From Atlantibacter sp. RC6 (lineage in GTDB: Bacteria; Pseudomonadota; Gammaproteobacteria; Enterobacterales; Enterobacteriaceae), in NCBI RefSeq assembly GCF_014193285.1, contig NZ_JACHZE010000008.1, forward strand, positions 1 through 64,000: a DNA stretch of 64,000 nucleotides, read 5' to 3'. Position 1 is the first letter of the stretch. Each line of letters opens with the position of its first letter. Of the stretch, positions 16,589 through 25,029 are shown in pieces. The position numbers were made by a program, and so were the translations under genes. The notes below the pieces were generated by a model, which worked only from the letters and a program-made list of their open reading frames with translations, did no database searches and was not told where the DNA came from.

Positions 16589-16617
16589 ACCGTTTGCTCA
16601 TAACGAAAGCAAACGGT
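16589..16617. repeat. 9-bp inverted repeat between zntB and diguanylate cyclase gene
   Basis: ACCGTTTGC (16589-16597) and GCAAACGGT (16609-16617) are perfect complements with an 11-nt spacer. No T run follows. The dyad lies about 80 bp upstream of zntB and 73 bp upstream of the diguanylate cyclase gene, a suitable place for an operator serving one or both. Confidence 0.7.
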
Positions 16618-16689
16618 TAACATATGCAATAAAAATCACCTAATCCAAACCTATAAATTCTGTTGTTTTCTTTTTACCAGGAGCTTTGA

Positions 16690-17844
16690 GTGACTGCTAA
16701 ACAGCCACCCTGCCTTAATTTTGAACGTCATGCCGCTGAAATGCGCCGCCAGGCGATTACCGTCAGCACAAGCTGGTTTCTGTGGGTAAACATCCTGTTT
16801 TCGTTGTTTATACTGGGCCGTAATTATTTTTCGCCGGAGCATCTGGTCGCTGTCGTGCATCGCCCTCTTCATGTGCTGGCAAGCACGATGGTGCTGGTGC
16901 TCGCCGCCTCGTCAAGCGTGCTGTTTATTCTGCGCATGGCGCCGGATCGCGAAGCGGTCTGGTTGAGTCAGTTAGCCAAAGGCACGGTATTGTTTTTAAG
17001 CCTGGCCTGGGCCCTCTCGTTTTATGTGTTTATCGCCAGCGGCGATATACGGGTCATTTTTCCGCTAGCGGCGCTGCTGTTGTTCACCGCACTGATTTCG
17101 CTCTATTTCGATGCCCGCGTCCTGCTCAGCTTTATTGTGCCAATCTGGCTTTCGATTCTGGTCAGCGCCTTTATTTACGCCCAAAGTCCCACCGCGCTGA
17201 ATGCGGTGCTGTGGCTACTGCTGGCCGCGCTGTTGGAGTCGGGCCGCCGGATGCTCAATAACTGGTTTTTACTGGCGCTACGGCGCGGCCAGGAGAAACG
17301 CGATCTGATTAAACAACTGGAAACCCTGGCGAGCTACGATCCCTTGACCGGCATCGCTAACCGGCGCAATTTTCAACAGCAACTGGATAATGCTATCCAT
17401 GACGCCACGCAGACCGGCGGCGAACTGGCGATGATCATGGTGGACGTCGATCATTTTAAACGCTTCAACGATCATTACGGCCACCAGGCGGGGGATATCT
17501 GTCTGAAAGAAGTGGCCAATCAGCTGAAAAGCGCGGTACGCAAACGAGGCGACAGCGTGGCGCGCCTGGGCGGCGAGGAGTTCGCGATCCTGTTGCCGGG
17601 CGGCGGCAGCGAGGCGGCGCACCGGGTAGCGCGTCGGCTGGCGTGGCGGCTGCAAAATCTGGCGATTGAGCACGCTGCGTCACCGGTTAATCAGCATGTG
17701 ACGGTAAGCCAGGGGATCTCTGTCTGGAAGCCCACCATGTCAGGCACGGTGTTTATTGCCCAGGCGGATGCGGCGTTGTATCACGCCAAGGAGAGCGGCC
17801 GTAACCGCTGGAATGAGTATGACGCCGCGCGCCATACCGATTAA
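16690..17844 (+). CDS. Membrane-bound diguanylate cyclase
   Basis: A 384-residue protein from a GTG at 16690, preceded by AGGAGC. Residues ~20-195 hold about six hydrophobic helices, forming a membrane sensor region that I cannot assign to a named MASE type. The C-terminal GGDEF domain begins at YDPLTGIANRR (about 217) and has an intact GGEEF active site at about 294-298, so it should make cyclic di-GMP from GTP. The product-inhibition site RxxD upstream reads KRGD here, so feedback may be lost. It occupies the place of E. coli dgcM but is not its orthologue: there is no PAS domain and different length. Confidence 0.88.
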   Translation: MTAKQPPCLNFERHAAEMRRQAITVSTSWFLWVNILFSLFILGRNYFSPEHLVAVVHRPLHVLASTMVLVLAASSSVLFILRMAPDREAVWLSQLAKGTVLFLSLAWALSFYVFIASGDIRVIFPLAALLLFTALISLYFDARVLLSFIVPIWLSILVSAFIYAQSPTALNAVLWLLLAALLESGRRMLNNWFLLALRRGQEKRDLIKQLETLASYDPLTGIANRRNFQQQLDNAIHDATQTGGELAMIMVDVDHFKRFNDHYGHQAGDICLKEVANQLKSAVRKRGDSVARLGGEEFAILLPGGGSEAAHRVARRLAWRLQNLAIEHAASPVNQHVTVSQGISVWKPTMSGTVFIAQADAALYHAKESGRNRWNEYDAARHTD

Positions 17845-18107
17845 CGTAGCTGGCTGTCTTTGGAGCCCCGGCGGTTATAGCCTGAGAAACGTTGCTTTTC
17901 CGCATCCGCCTTTTGCTGGCAGTTGATGCAAAGCCGCACGCCAGGCACCGCTTTTTGCCTGGCTTCCGGAATCGGCTCGCCACACTCTTCGCAGTGCGTC
18001 AGGCTTTCACCCGAGGTTAAGTCCTGGCGCGCCCGCGAAATCGCATCTTCAATGGTACTGTCTATCTGTTGTTGAACTGCATCATCATTCGCCCAACCCG
18101 ATGCCAT
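17841..18107 (-). CDS. ybiI: YbiI, DksA/TraR-type C4 zinc-finger protein
   Basis: 88 residues closely matching E. coli YbiI, including the identical ending GYNRRGSKDSQLR. Four Cys (39, 42, 60 and 63, as CEEC and CINC) form the TraR/DksA-type zinc finger. The coiled-coil arm of DksA is missing, so RNA-polymerase binding is not assured; function unknown. The ATG at 18107 has GAGGAGG upstream. The 3' end overlaps the diguanylate cyclase 3' end by 4 nt. In K-12 ybiI lies in another chromosomal region, so its position here differs. Confidence 0.9.
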   Translation of the reverse strand: MASGWANDDAVQQQIDSTIEDAISRARQDLTSGESLTHCEECGEPIPEARQKAVPGVRLCINCQQKADAEKQRFSGYNRRGSKDSQLR

Positions 18108-18130
18108 CACAGCCTCCTCAAGCGTTACGC

Positions 18131-18226
18131 TTAATAATCGTGTTCACAATCATCGGCTGCTGACAGAAATATCCATACGGCAGCTATGAAAACCAGTAAT
18201 GCAATGACCGCTACGCTCCACCACAT
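18131..18226 (-). CDS. Candidate 31-residue single-pass membrane protein
   Basis: A short frame beginning MWWSVAVIALL, with a hydrophobic segment of about 20 residues and an acidic tail ending in DDCEHDY. The composition is typical of the very small membrane proteins of enterobacteria. The ribosome site is weak (TGGAAAA). It lies just upstream of ybiI on the same strand. No family is recognised. Confidence 0.4.
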   Translation of the reverse strand: MWWSVAVIALLVFIAAVWIFLSAADDCEHDY

Positions 18227-18312
18227 ATCGATTTTCCATTTCGCCTCACAGATCAGTAAGTATATCGGGTTTTAGGAATTTGCCTTTAGGCATGGGCTTA
18301 AAGTGCAGGCTT

Positions 18313-19008
18313 TCACGCCTGCGCCAGGCTAATCAGTTGGCGCTGGCTTTTCATTCCCGGCATTAGTTGCTCGAGCAACTCGATGAGCCTGTCGCCTGCC
18401 TCTTCCAGTGCGGATAACGGCATGGCCGGCAGGCTTTCGAGAATAAACCACATCTGCTGCGCCTCGCTGTCGAGGCGGGTTCTGACGCCCTGCCGCCAGT
18501 TCCAGCGCCGGCACGTCACGCCGATATCATCTCGCCAGATAACTTCGCCCGCGTCGGGGAATTCATGGGCTGGCATGCCGTCTTTCATGGTGTCAAACGG
18601 TTCGCTGCCTTCTGCCAGCGTCAGGCGCGGGCTGCCAACGTAAGCCGCATAATTTTCACCTCCTACCGGGATCGCATAGCGGATGCTAATGGCGTTATAG
18701 ATATCCACCACGGGATCAATAGAGCCCAGGGTGCCATCTTTGAGAACGCGTTTGCGTAAGGCTTCAGCGGAACACGGCGTGCGCTTCGGTTTCGCGCCGA
18801 AGGCTTTAAACACCTCGCTCCATGCGTCGAGATGGTCCTGCGCCCAGGGGACATCCTGGCGAAGCATGGCGTCGCAGGCATCCTGCAACGCCTGCGTGGC
18901 AAGCGCTGGCGTGGCAATCGTCGCGGCTTCAACGCTGATACTCAGCGCGCGAAAACCGGGTGCGATGCGCGCCAGGGTGGAATCAATTGACGGGGTAACG
19001 GCTAGCAT
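18313..19008 (-). CDS. B3/B4-domain protein (PheT-like fold, COG3382 type)
   Basis: 231 residues with the stand-alone B3/B4 domain related to the editing domain of phenylalanyl-tRNA synthetase beta chain. Recognisable parts are KRTPCSAEALRKRV, DIYNAISIRYAIPVGG and RRWNWRQG. Such free-standing domains may deacylate mischarged tRNA or bind amino-acyl substrates, but the substrate is unproven. It is divergent from an XRE-cupin regulator with only 43 bp between the starts, which suggests that regulator controls it. Confidence 0.8.
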   Translation of the reverse strand: MLAVTPSIDSTLARIAPGFRALSISVEAATIATPALATQALQDACDAMLRQDVPWAQDHLDAWSEVFKAFGAKPKRTPCSAEALRKRVLKDGTLGSIDPVVDIYNAISIRYAIPVGGENYAAYVGSPRLTLAEGSEPFDTMKDGMPAHEFPDAGEVIWRDDIGVTCRRWNWRQGVRTRLDSEAQQMWFILESLPAMPLSALEEAGDRLIELLEQLMPGMKSQRQLISLAQA

Positions 19009-19051
19009 TGGATAATCCTGTATCGACTATTTTGTATCATGGTAGTGACCG

Positions 19052-19654
19052 ATGACTGAAAAAGTCAATATAATGACCGAGAAAGGGGCGGATGTTTCGC
19101 ACGTGAATCAGGCCGTGGCGAGCCGCATCAAGGCGTATCGCAAAGAGAAGAAACTCTCTCTCGATGAGCTTTCACGCCGCGCCACGGTAAGCAAAGGAAT
19201 GCTGGTAGAAATCGAAAAAGGCAGCGCCAATCCCAGCATCGCCATTTTATGCAAATTGTCCGCCGCGCTGGGCGTTTCGGTCGCCGATATCGTTAATGTC
19301 TCCAGCGAACCGGCCATCCATGTTATCGAACCGGAGAAAATTCCGGTTCTCTGGAAAGGCGATCACGGCGGCAATGCGCGTCTGCTGGCAGGCACCGCAG
19401 GCCCAACGATGATTGAACTGTGGTGTTGGGTGCTGGAGCCAGGCGAGGCCTTTACTTCTCCGGGTCACCCTGCCGGCACCGTTGAACTGTTTCACGTTGA
19501 CGAAGGCGTGTTGACCTTAACCGTGGATGAGAACGTCAGCGTGTTGCAGGCCGGCAGTTCGGCGGTAGCGAAAACCGAAGCCGCGCATCGATACGCTAAC
19601 GAGCACACTACCCGTCTGGTGTTCACCATGACGGTGGCGGAATTTCATCACTAA
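19052..19654 (+). CDS. XRE-family regulator with C-terminal cupin domain
   Basis: 200 residues. A helix-turn-helix of the XRE type occupies about residues 20-75 (RIKAYRKEKKLSLDELS, then SKGMLVEIEKG). A cupin domain follows (about 110-198) with GHPAGTVELFHV and a C-terminal AAHRYANEH, the HTH-cupin layout of regulators that sense small molecules. Starts at 19052 and 19073 are both possible. The short gap to the divergent B3/B4 gene holds TGTATC twice, possible half-sites. A monooxygenase-like gene follows after 14 nt. Confidence 0.85.
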   Translation: MTEKVNIMTEKGADVSHVNQAVASRIKAYRKEKKLSLDELSRRATVSKGMLVEIEKGSANPSIAILCKLSAALGVSVADIVNVSSEPAIHVIEPEKIPVLWKGDHGGNARLLAGTAGPTMIELWCWVLEPGEAFTSPGHPAGTVELFHVDEGVLTLTVDENVSVLQAGSSAVAKTEAAHRYANEHTTRLVFTMTVAEFHH

Positions 19655-19668
19655 ACGAGGCGAAACAC

Positions 19669-20016
19669 ATGAGCCTGTTTCTCAGCAGTTTTATTTTTGA
19701 AAAGAAAGAATATGACCAGGAATTTTACCAGCTTGATGCGCTAATTGAATCTTACACCTTTACATTACCGGGGTTTATTGGCATGGAAAGCGTCACGGAT
19801 TCAGTCAGCGGTAAAACCATCAATAACTACTATTGGCGCAATCGCGAAGATATGGACAAGTTGATGACCGAGATTAGCCATAAAAAAGCCAAAAACCAGA
19901 GCCAGAAATGGATTAAGGGTTATCAGGTCATCGTGGCTGAAATTCAGGGTGCGCATAACGCGAATCTTGAACATCCCCTTGCAGAATTCACTTTGCCTTA
20001 CCGGCCATCGCGTTGA
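19669..20016 (+). CDS. ABM-like (antibiotic biosynthesis monooxygenase) small protein
   Basis: 115 residues. The sequence resembles small alpha/beta ferredoxin-fold proteins of the ABM superfamily: an early beta-strand FLSSFIF, a PGFIGMESVTDS turn, NYYWRNREDM and a final IVAEIQG strand. No obvious haem or flavin ligand is visible, so the activity is not known. It is 14 nt after the XRE-cupin gene on the same strand and is probably co-transcribed, which suggests one stress- or metabolite-responsive unit with the divergent B3/B4 gene. Confidence 0.68.
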   Translation: MSLFLSSFIFEKKEYDQEFYQLDALIESYTFTLPGFIGMESVTDSVSGKTINNYYWRNREDMDKLMTEISHKKAKNQSQKWIKGYQVIVAEIQGAHNANLEHPLAEFTLPYRPSR

Positions 20017-20066
20017 ATAAACCAGGCCGCTCGAGGTGAGCGGCCTGATTCTGGTGTTGGCAATAA

Positions 20067-20714
20067 TCAGTGGTGCAACATCTCATCCACCACCTGCTCT
20101 TTGGTGAGCTGGTAAGGGTAATAGGTCGGCCAGTTGTCCATCTCTTCCAGCAGCGCTTCCTGAGACGTGTTGCCCATAAAGATGTGGTAATGCGCGGACT
20201 TACGCGGCGCGATGATGTGATCGCTGAACTGGACGAATTTCGGCGCCTTGCTGCTGGCATCCTTACACTCAAACAGATAACGTACGCCTTTCTTGCCGGA
20301 TTGATAGGTCAGGATTTTGTGTCCGGCGTAGTCATATTTACAGGCGTTCACGTTGTCGCCGATATGGAATTCCATCACACCGTTTTCGATGCCGATCATC
20401 TCCACATCCGTGATATACCCTTTACGATAGTACTCCTTGATCTCTTCAACGGTTTTCTGCTTATCTTTTTCGGCTTTCTTTTTGAATACCGGGTCCAGAT
20501 CGCCGCTCTGTAAATACGGATAAACCGACTGCCAGACGCCGTCCCAGTCGGACAGATTACGGTCTTTAACATCTTTATTATCAAACACACCCTCGGCGGC
20601 TTTCTGCTCCATCTCGGACAGCGGTTTGCCGTGCGAATGACCGTGTGCCAGCACGTAACCATTGAACATAAGCGCACCCAGCGCCACAGCGATTTTAGAA
20701 AATTGACCTGCCAA
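20067..20714 (-). CDS. zinT: Periplasmic zinc/cadmium-binding protein ZinT
   Basis: A 215-residue periplasmic protein matching E. coli ZinT (YodA) throughout. A signal sequence ends before HGHSHGK, the His-rich metal-binding N-terminus, followed by the lipocalin-like core ([39 protein letters not shown]). ZinT scavenges zinc for ZnuABC. I chose a TTG start at 20714: it has GAGGGA at good spacing and aligns with the E. coli N-terminus (KIAVALG against KLAVALG). ATGs further upstream lack a spaced ribosome site or overlap the Zur box. In K-12 this gene is elsewhere. Confidence 0.9.
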   Translation of the reverse strand: MAGQFSKIAVALGALMFNGYVLAHGHSHGKPLSEMEQKAAEGVFDNKDVKDRNLSDWDGVWQSVYPYLQSGDLDPVFKKKAEKDKQKTVEEIKEYYRKGYITDVEMIGIENGVMEFHIGDNVNACKYDYAGHKILTYQSGKKGVRYLFECKDASSKAPKFVQFSDHIIAPRKSAHYHIFMGNTSQEALLEEMDNWPTYYPYQLTKEQVVDEMLHH

Positions 20715-20742
20715 AATACGTCCCTCATCCATTCCCAGAAAA

Positions 20743-20759
20743 AAGTTATAATATAACAT
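20743..20759. promoter_or_regulatory. Zur operator upstream of zinT
   Basis: GTTATAATATAAC (20745-20757) is a perfect 6+1+6 palindrome matching the core of the Zur box (TGTTATA-N-TATAACA). It lies about 30 bp upstream of the zinT start, so zinT should be repressed by zinc-loaded Zur. Confidence 0.85.
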
Positions 20760-20781
20760 AACATGTTTTTGGATGATGAAA

Positions 20782-20813
20782 AGCACCCGGCGCAAGTTTT
20801 TCGCGCCGGGTGC
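20782..20813 (-). terminator. mppA intrinsic terminator
   Basis: A long 12-bp stem AGCACCCGGCGC/GCGCCGGGTGCT with an 8-nt loop is followed on the minus strand by TTTTCAT. It lies between mppA and the zinT promoter. Confidence 0.85.
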
Positions 20814-20842
20814 TTTATGAGAGGAGAAATAAGAGGGAAAAA

Positions 20843-22462
20843 TTAGTGTTTAATCAAATACATCGTGCGGGTATAGGCCACGTCTTCCGGGTTATTGATC
20901 GGATAACCTTTGACCCAGGGCTTAATTAAACGCCCGTTGGTGTACTGATAAATTGGCGCAATCGGTGCCTGGTCAGCAATGATTTTTTCCGCATGGTTGT
21001 AATCACTGTTACGCGCTGCAAGGGTATTTTCCCGGCTGGCCTGCTCCAGCACTTTGTCATACGCCGGATCGTTGAAGCGCGAGATATTGCCGCTGTGGGT
21101 CGAGGTCAACAGTGAGAGGAAGGTTGACGGCTCGTTATAATCGCCCACCCAGGAGGCGCGGATCACATCGAAATTACCGGTATTGCGGCTGTCGATGTAG
21201 GTTTTCCACTCCTGGTTTTGCAGCTTCACATCTACGCCAAGATTCTTTTTCCACATCGAGGCCACCGCGATGGCGATTTTCTGGTGGTTTTCCGAGGTGT
21301 TATACAACAGCGTCAGTTTTAGCGGCTTGTTCGGGCCGTAGCCTGCGGCCTGAAGCAGAGTTTTGGCCTGCGCGTTCAGCTCCTGCTGGCTCATCTCCTC
21401 AAACATTGACGACGTCGGTTTGAAGTCCGCCGTCACGTCCGGCGTAAATCGCCAGGCCGGTTTCTCCCCGGTCCCCAGCACTTTTTCCGCCATAATGCGC
21501 CGGTCGATGGTCATACTCAGCGCCAGCCTGACCCGTCGATCCGCCGTCGGGCCTTTCTGGGTATTAAACGCGTAGTAATAGGTGCCAAGCTGCGGCGGCG
21601 TATACACCTGCCCGGGAATATCCTTCAGCAGCTTCTGGTACATGTTTTTCGGGAAGGATTCGGTGATATCAATATCGCCCGCCAGATAGCGTTTGGTGGC
21701 AGCGGATTCCTGGTTAATTGGAATAAACGTGACTTTGCTAATCACCGTTTTGCCGTTGTCCCAGTAGTTTTTATTCGGCGTCGCCACCAGCTTTTCGTTC
21801 ACCACCCGTTCGGTCAGGGTATACGCGCCGTTGCCCACCAGATTGCCCGGTTTTGTCCACTCGCCGCCCCACTTTTCAATGGCGGCTTTCGGGGTGGGAT
21901 AGAGGGAGAAATTGGCCGTCAAGTTCGGGAAATAAGGCACTGGCTTGTCCAGCTCCACCCGCAACGTGGCGGCGTCGGGCGCGGAGACGCCCAGTTTATC
22001 GGCAGGCATTTTGCCGTCGATAATCGCCTGGGCATTGGTGATGCCCGCCAGCGCGGCGAACCAGGCGAAAGGCGAGGTGTTTTTAGGGTCCACCAGGCGC
22101 TGCCAGCTATACACAAAATCCTGCGCGGTGACCGGCGTGCCATCGGACCAGCGGGCATCGCTGCGCAGGCTGAAGGTCCAGACGCGGTTGTCGCTACTCT
22201 GCCATTTGGTGGCGACGCCTGGCGTCAGTTCGCCTTTCTCGTTCTGGTTTACCAGTCCTTCAAACAGATCGCGGATCACCTGGATTTCCGGCAGCCCCAC
22301 GGCTTTAACCGGATCCAGCGAGGCCGGTTCATCTTTAATATGGCGCACCAGCTCCTGTTTGTCCGCCAACACCGTGCCCTGTGGGACGTCCGCCGCAACA
22401 GCAGGCGTTAACGCACTCCCCGCCAGCAACACGCCGGATATGATTCGCACCGGTAATTCCAT
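20843..22462 (-). CDS. mppA: Periplasmic murein-tripeptide-binding protein MppA
   Basis: 539 residues of the OppA-type (SBP family 5) binding proteins. A signal peptide ends about AVA-A (residue 23). The family pattern includes [27 protein letters not shown] and a C-terminal [13 protein letters not shown]. MppA binds L-Ala-D-Glu-meso-diaminopimelate from wall turnover and delivers it to the OppBCDF transporter. Its neighbours mpaA (divergent) and ycjG degrade the same tripeptide, so the locus is a murein-peptide recycling cluster. Confidence 0.94.
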   Translation of the reverse strand: MELPVRIISGVLLAGSALTPAVAADVPQGTVLADKQELVRHIKDEPASLDPVKAVGLPEIQVIRDLFEGLVNQNEKGELTPGVATKWQSSDNRVWTFSLRSDARWSDGTPVTAQDFVYSWQRLVDPKNTSPFAWFAALAGITNAQAIIDGKMPADKLGVSAPDAATLRVELDKPVPYFPNLTANFSLYPTPKAAIEKWGGEWTKPGNLVGNGAYTLTERVVNEKLVATPNKNYWDNGKTVISKVTFIPINQESAATKRYLAGDIDITESFPKNMYQKLLKDIPGQVYTPPQLGTYYYAFNTQKGPTADRRVRLALSMTIDRRIMAEKVLGTGEKPAWRFTPDVTADFKPTSSMFEEMSQQELNAQAKTLLQAAGYGPNKPLKLTLLYNTSENHQKIAIAVASMWKKNLGVDVKLQNQEWKTYIDSRNTGNFDVIRASWVGDYNEPSTFLSLLTSTHSGNISRFNDPAYDKVLEQASRENTLAARNSDYNHAEKIIADQAPIAPIYQYTNGRLIKPWVKGYPINNPEDVAYTRTMYLIKH

Positions 22463-22666
22463 ACCAACCCCCTAAACTCAACGATACCGACGCGTCTTTA
22501 CAGGCGGCCAGCTGATTATTAATTGGCGTTAATTATTTGTTTTGACGTAGTGAAATGCAAACGCCGCCGACGATTTATCTTCAGAAATGTGGACAGGCGC
22601 AGGCAGTTGATTTCCGGGCGCTTTTGCTCAACACTCATCACATCATCCCTTCAAGGAAAGAGAGCT

Positions 22667-23380
22667 ATGACAACGTTACGCCCTCGCTCGCAGCGTGGCC
22701 ATTTCCCTCCGGGCGCGGAACGCTACGGAAAAAGCGTCTTAGGCGCGCCGCTGCTGTGGTTCCCGGCGCCGGAAGCCAGTGAAAATGCCGGGCTGATCCT
22801 GGCGGGCACCCATGGCGATGAAAACGCCGCCATGGTGACGCTCTCCTGCGCCCTGCGCGCCCTGGAGCCTAAACATCGTCAGCATCATGTGGTGCTGGCG
22901 GTCAATCCGGACGGTTGCCAGCTTGGCCTGCGCGCCAATGCGCACGGCGTGGATTTAAATCGCAACTTTCCGGCGGCTAACTGGAAGGCGGGCGACACGG
23001 TGTATCGCTGGAACAGCGCGGCGGATAAGCGCGATGTGGTGTTGTCCACCGGCGAAAAGCCCGGCTCAGAGCCAGAGACCGTGGCGCTGTGCCAGCTGAT
23101 TCATCAGATTGCGCCGCGCTGGGTGGTCTCATTCCACGACCCGCTGGCCTGTATTGAAGATCCGGGCAGCAGCGCCCTCGGGCAGTGGCTGGCGCAGGCG
23201 TTCGATTTACCGCTGGTCACCAGCGTCGGCTACGCCACTCCCGGCTCCTTCGGCAGCTGGTGCGCAGACATCAACCTGCCCTGCATCACCGCCGAGTTCC
23301 CGCCTATTTCCGCTGACGAAGCCAGCGAGCGCTATCTTGACGCCATGACGGCGCTACTGCACTGGCAGCCTTACAGGTGA
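22667..23380 (+). CDS. mpaA: Murein peptide amidase A
   Basis: A 237-residue M14-type zinc carboxypeptidase that cleaves the gamma-D-Glu-diaminopimelate bond of murein tripeptide in the cytoplasm. Visible zinc ligands are His49 and Glu52 (THGDE) and His157 (SFHDP); Glu210 (TAEFP) fits the catalytic base. DLNRNFP is the substrate-carboxylate motif. The ATG at 22667 has AAGGAAAGAG upstream and matches the family start; the open frame extends 48 codons further without support. It is convergent with ycjG, overlapping by 10 nt. Confidence 0.94.
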   Translation: MTTLRPRSQRGHFPPGAERYGKSVLGAPLLWFPAPEASENAGLILAGTHGDENAAMVTLSCALRALEPKHRQHHVVLAVNPDGCQLGLRANAHGVDLNRNFPAANWKAGDTVYRWNSAADKRDVVLSTGEKPGSEPETVALCQLIHQIAPRWVVSFHDPLACIEDPGSSALGQWLAQAFDLPLVTSVGYATPGSFGSWCADINLPCITAEFPPISADEASERYLDAMTALLHWQPYR

Positions 23381-24336
23381 ATCGCCCCGGTCGAGAAATT
23401 CAGCGCCGGCTCCACGTCTACCGCCAGCCACGTGGGGCCGTCGAGATCGGCGAAACGCGCCTGAACGCTTAACGGCAAAGCAGCGCTGATAGCGCGGGAG
23501 GTGCACAGCATGCAGCCAAGCATCACTTCAAAACCCTGCTCCCGCGCCGCCTCGCTTAACAGCAGCGCCTCGGTCAGGCCGCCGGTTTTATCCAGCTTGA
23601 TGTTGACCATCTCATAGCGCCGCGTCAGCCCTGGCAGCGATGCCCGGGTATGGCAACTTTCATCGGCGCAGATCGGCAGCGGGTGGATAAAGTTTTCCAG
23701 TTGGCTGTCTTCTGCCGCAGGCAGCGGCTGTTCCAGCATCGCCACCCCCAGATCCGCCAGCAACTGGCAGCGTGCCGCCAGACCATCGGCGGACCAGGAC
23801 TCGTTAGCATCGACAATCAGCGTCGCGTTGGGCACCGCAGCGCGGATCGCCACCATCCGTTCGGTAATCAGCCGGTCGTCGAGCTTGATTTTCAGCAGCC
23901 GTGCGCCTTTATCCCACAGCACCGCCGCTGAACTCGCCATCTGCTCCGGCGTGCCGATGCTCACCGTTTGCGCGGTCAGCACAAATTCCGGCAGCGTAAC
24001 GCCGAGCAATCCGCTCAGCGGCTTCCCTTCACGACGCGCCTCCAGATCCCACAGCGCGCAGTCCAGGGCGTTGCGCGCCGCGCCGGCGGGAAGCAGTGTC
24101 TGAAGCGCCTCGCGGCTGGCACCGGCTTCCAGCGGTTCCACCACGGTCATGATTTGCGCCATCACTGATTCAACGCTTTCACCATAACGCGGATAAGGGG
24201 TACATTCGCCCACGCCCTTTACGCCGTCCTGCTCAATTTCCACCACCACAACCACCGCTTCATTGCGCGTCCCGCGCGAAATCACAAACGGCGAATGCAG
24301 GGGCCAGGATTCCTGATAGACCTTTACGCTGCGCAT
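23371..24336 (-). CDS. ycjG: L-Ala-D/L-Glu epimerase
   Basis: A 321-residue enolase-superfamily enzyme that epimerises L-Ala-D-Glu to L-Ala-L-Glu so the dipeptide can be hydrolysed, the step after MpaA. Superfamily features in order: acid/base Lys motif LLKIKLDD, metal ligands in IVDANESW, MLEQPLP and ICADESCH, and the second Lys in NIKLDKTGG. The C-terminal part contains the GCMLC stretch. No metal ligand appears lost. The start follows AGGCTAAAT; its 3' end overlaps mpaA. Confidence 0.93.
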   Translation of the reverse strand: MRSVKVYQESWPLHSPFVISRGTRNEAVVVVVEIEQDGVKGVGECTPYPRYGESVESVMAQIMTVVEPLEAGASREALQTLLPAGAARNALDCALWDLEARREGKPLSGLLGVTLPEFVLTAQTVSIGTPEQMASSAAVLWDKGARLLKIKLDDRLITERMVAIRAAVPNATLIVDANESWSADGLAARCQLLADLGVAMLEQPLPAAEDSQLENFIHPLPICADESCHTRASLPGLTRRYEMVNIKLDKTGGLTEALLLSEAAREQGFEVMLGCMLCTSRAISAALPLSVQARFADLDGPTWLAVDVEPALNFSTGAIHL

Positions 24337-24473
24337 TTATTTAGCCTCTCCAATGGTTTGCTCCATTATAGCGAGCGAATTTACCGGCCGCCGAATCAGT
24401 TTTTTATATTCAACGCCTGAATGATGGCATACACTGTCGGCGACGTTAACTATATGTAAACAGGAAGATAACT

Positions 24474-24977
24474 ATGTCACAAATCGTTCATTTTCAGGGC
24501 AATCCGGTATCCGTAGTCGGTCAGATCCCGGCGCAAGGTAGCAAAGCACAACCCTTCAGCCTGGTGGCAAAAGATCTGTCTGACGTTACGCTTGGCCAAT
24601 TCGCCGGCAAACGTAAGGTCCTGAATATTTTCCCGAGCATTGATACCGGCGTGTGCGCTGCGTCAGTGCGTAAATTCAACCAGCTGGCGACCAGCGTGGA
24701 TAACACCGTGGTGCTGTGCATCTCCGCCGACCTGCCGTTCGCCCAGTCCCGCTTCTGCGGCGCGGAAGGCCTGAGCAATGTCATCACCCTGTCCACTCTG
24801 CGTAACCCGCAATTCCAGCAGGACTACGGCGTGGGTATCGAAGAAGGCGCGCTGAAAGGCCTGACCGCTCGCGCCGTGGTGGTGATCAACGAGCAGGACG
24901 AAGTGGTATTCAGCGAACTGGTGAATGAAATCACCCATGAGCCGAACTACGACGCCGCTCTGGAAGCTCTGAAATAA
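24474..24977 (+). CDS. tpx: Thiol peroxidase Tpx
   Basis: A 167-residue atypical 2-Cys peroxiredoxin, reducing peroxides (notably lipid hydroperoxides) with thioredoxin. The peroxidatic Cys61 lies in the motif DTGVC and the resolving Cys95 in SRFCG, at the positions known for E. coli Tpx. The protein is cytoplasmic or periplasm-associated, without a clear signal peptide. The ATG follows AGGAAGATAACT. A strong bidirectional terminator separates it from the convergent tyrR. Confidence 0.97.
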   Translation: MSQIVHFQGNPVSVVGQIPAQGSKAQPFSLVAKDLSDVTLGQFAGKRKVLNIFPSIDTGVCAASVRKFNQLATSVDNTVVLCISADLPFAQSRFCGAEGLSNVITLSTLRNPQFQQDYGVGIEEGALKGLTARAVVVINEQDEVVFSELVNEITHEPNYDAALEALK

Positions 24978-24980
24978 CAA

Positions 24981-25006
24981 AAGGGGGCGTTCAGCCCCCT
25001 TCTTCT
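24981..25006. terminator. tpx/tyrR bidirectional terminator
   Basis: Stem AAGGGGGC/GCCCCCTT with loop GTTCA. T-rich sequence follows on the plus strand (CTTCTTC) and TTTTGTTA on the minus strand, so it can serve both convergent genes. Confidence 0.88.
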
Positions 25007-25029
25007 TCACCTGAGATAGCGAATAATCG

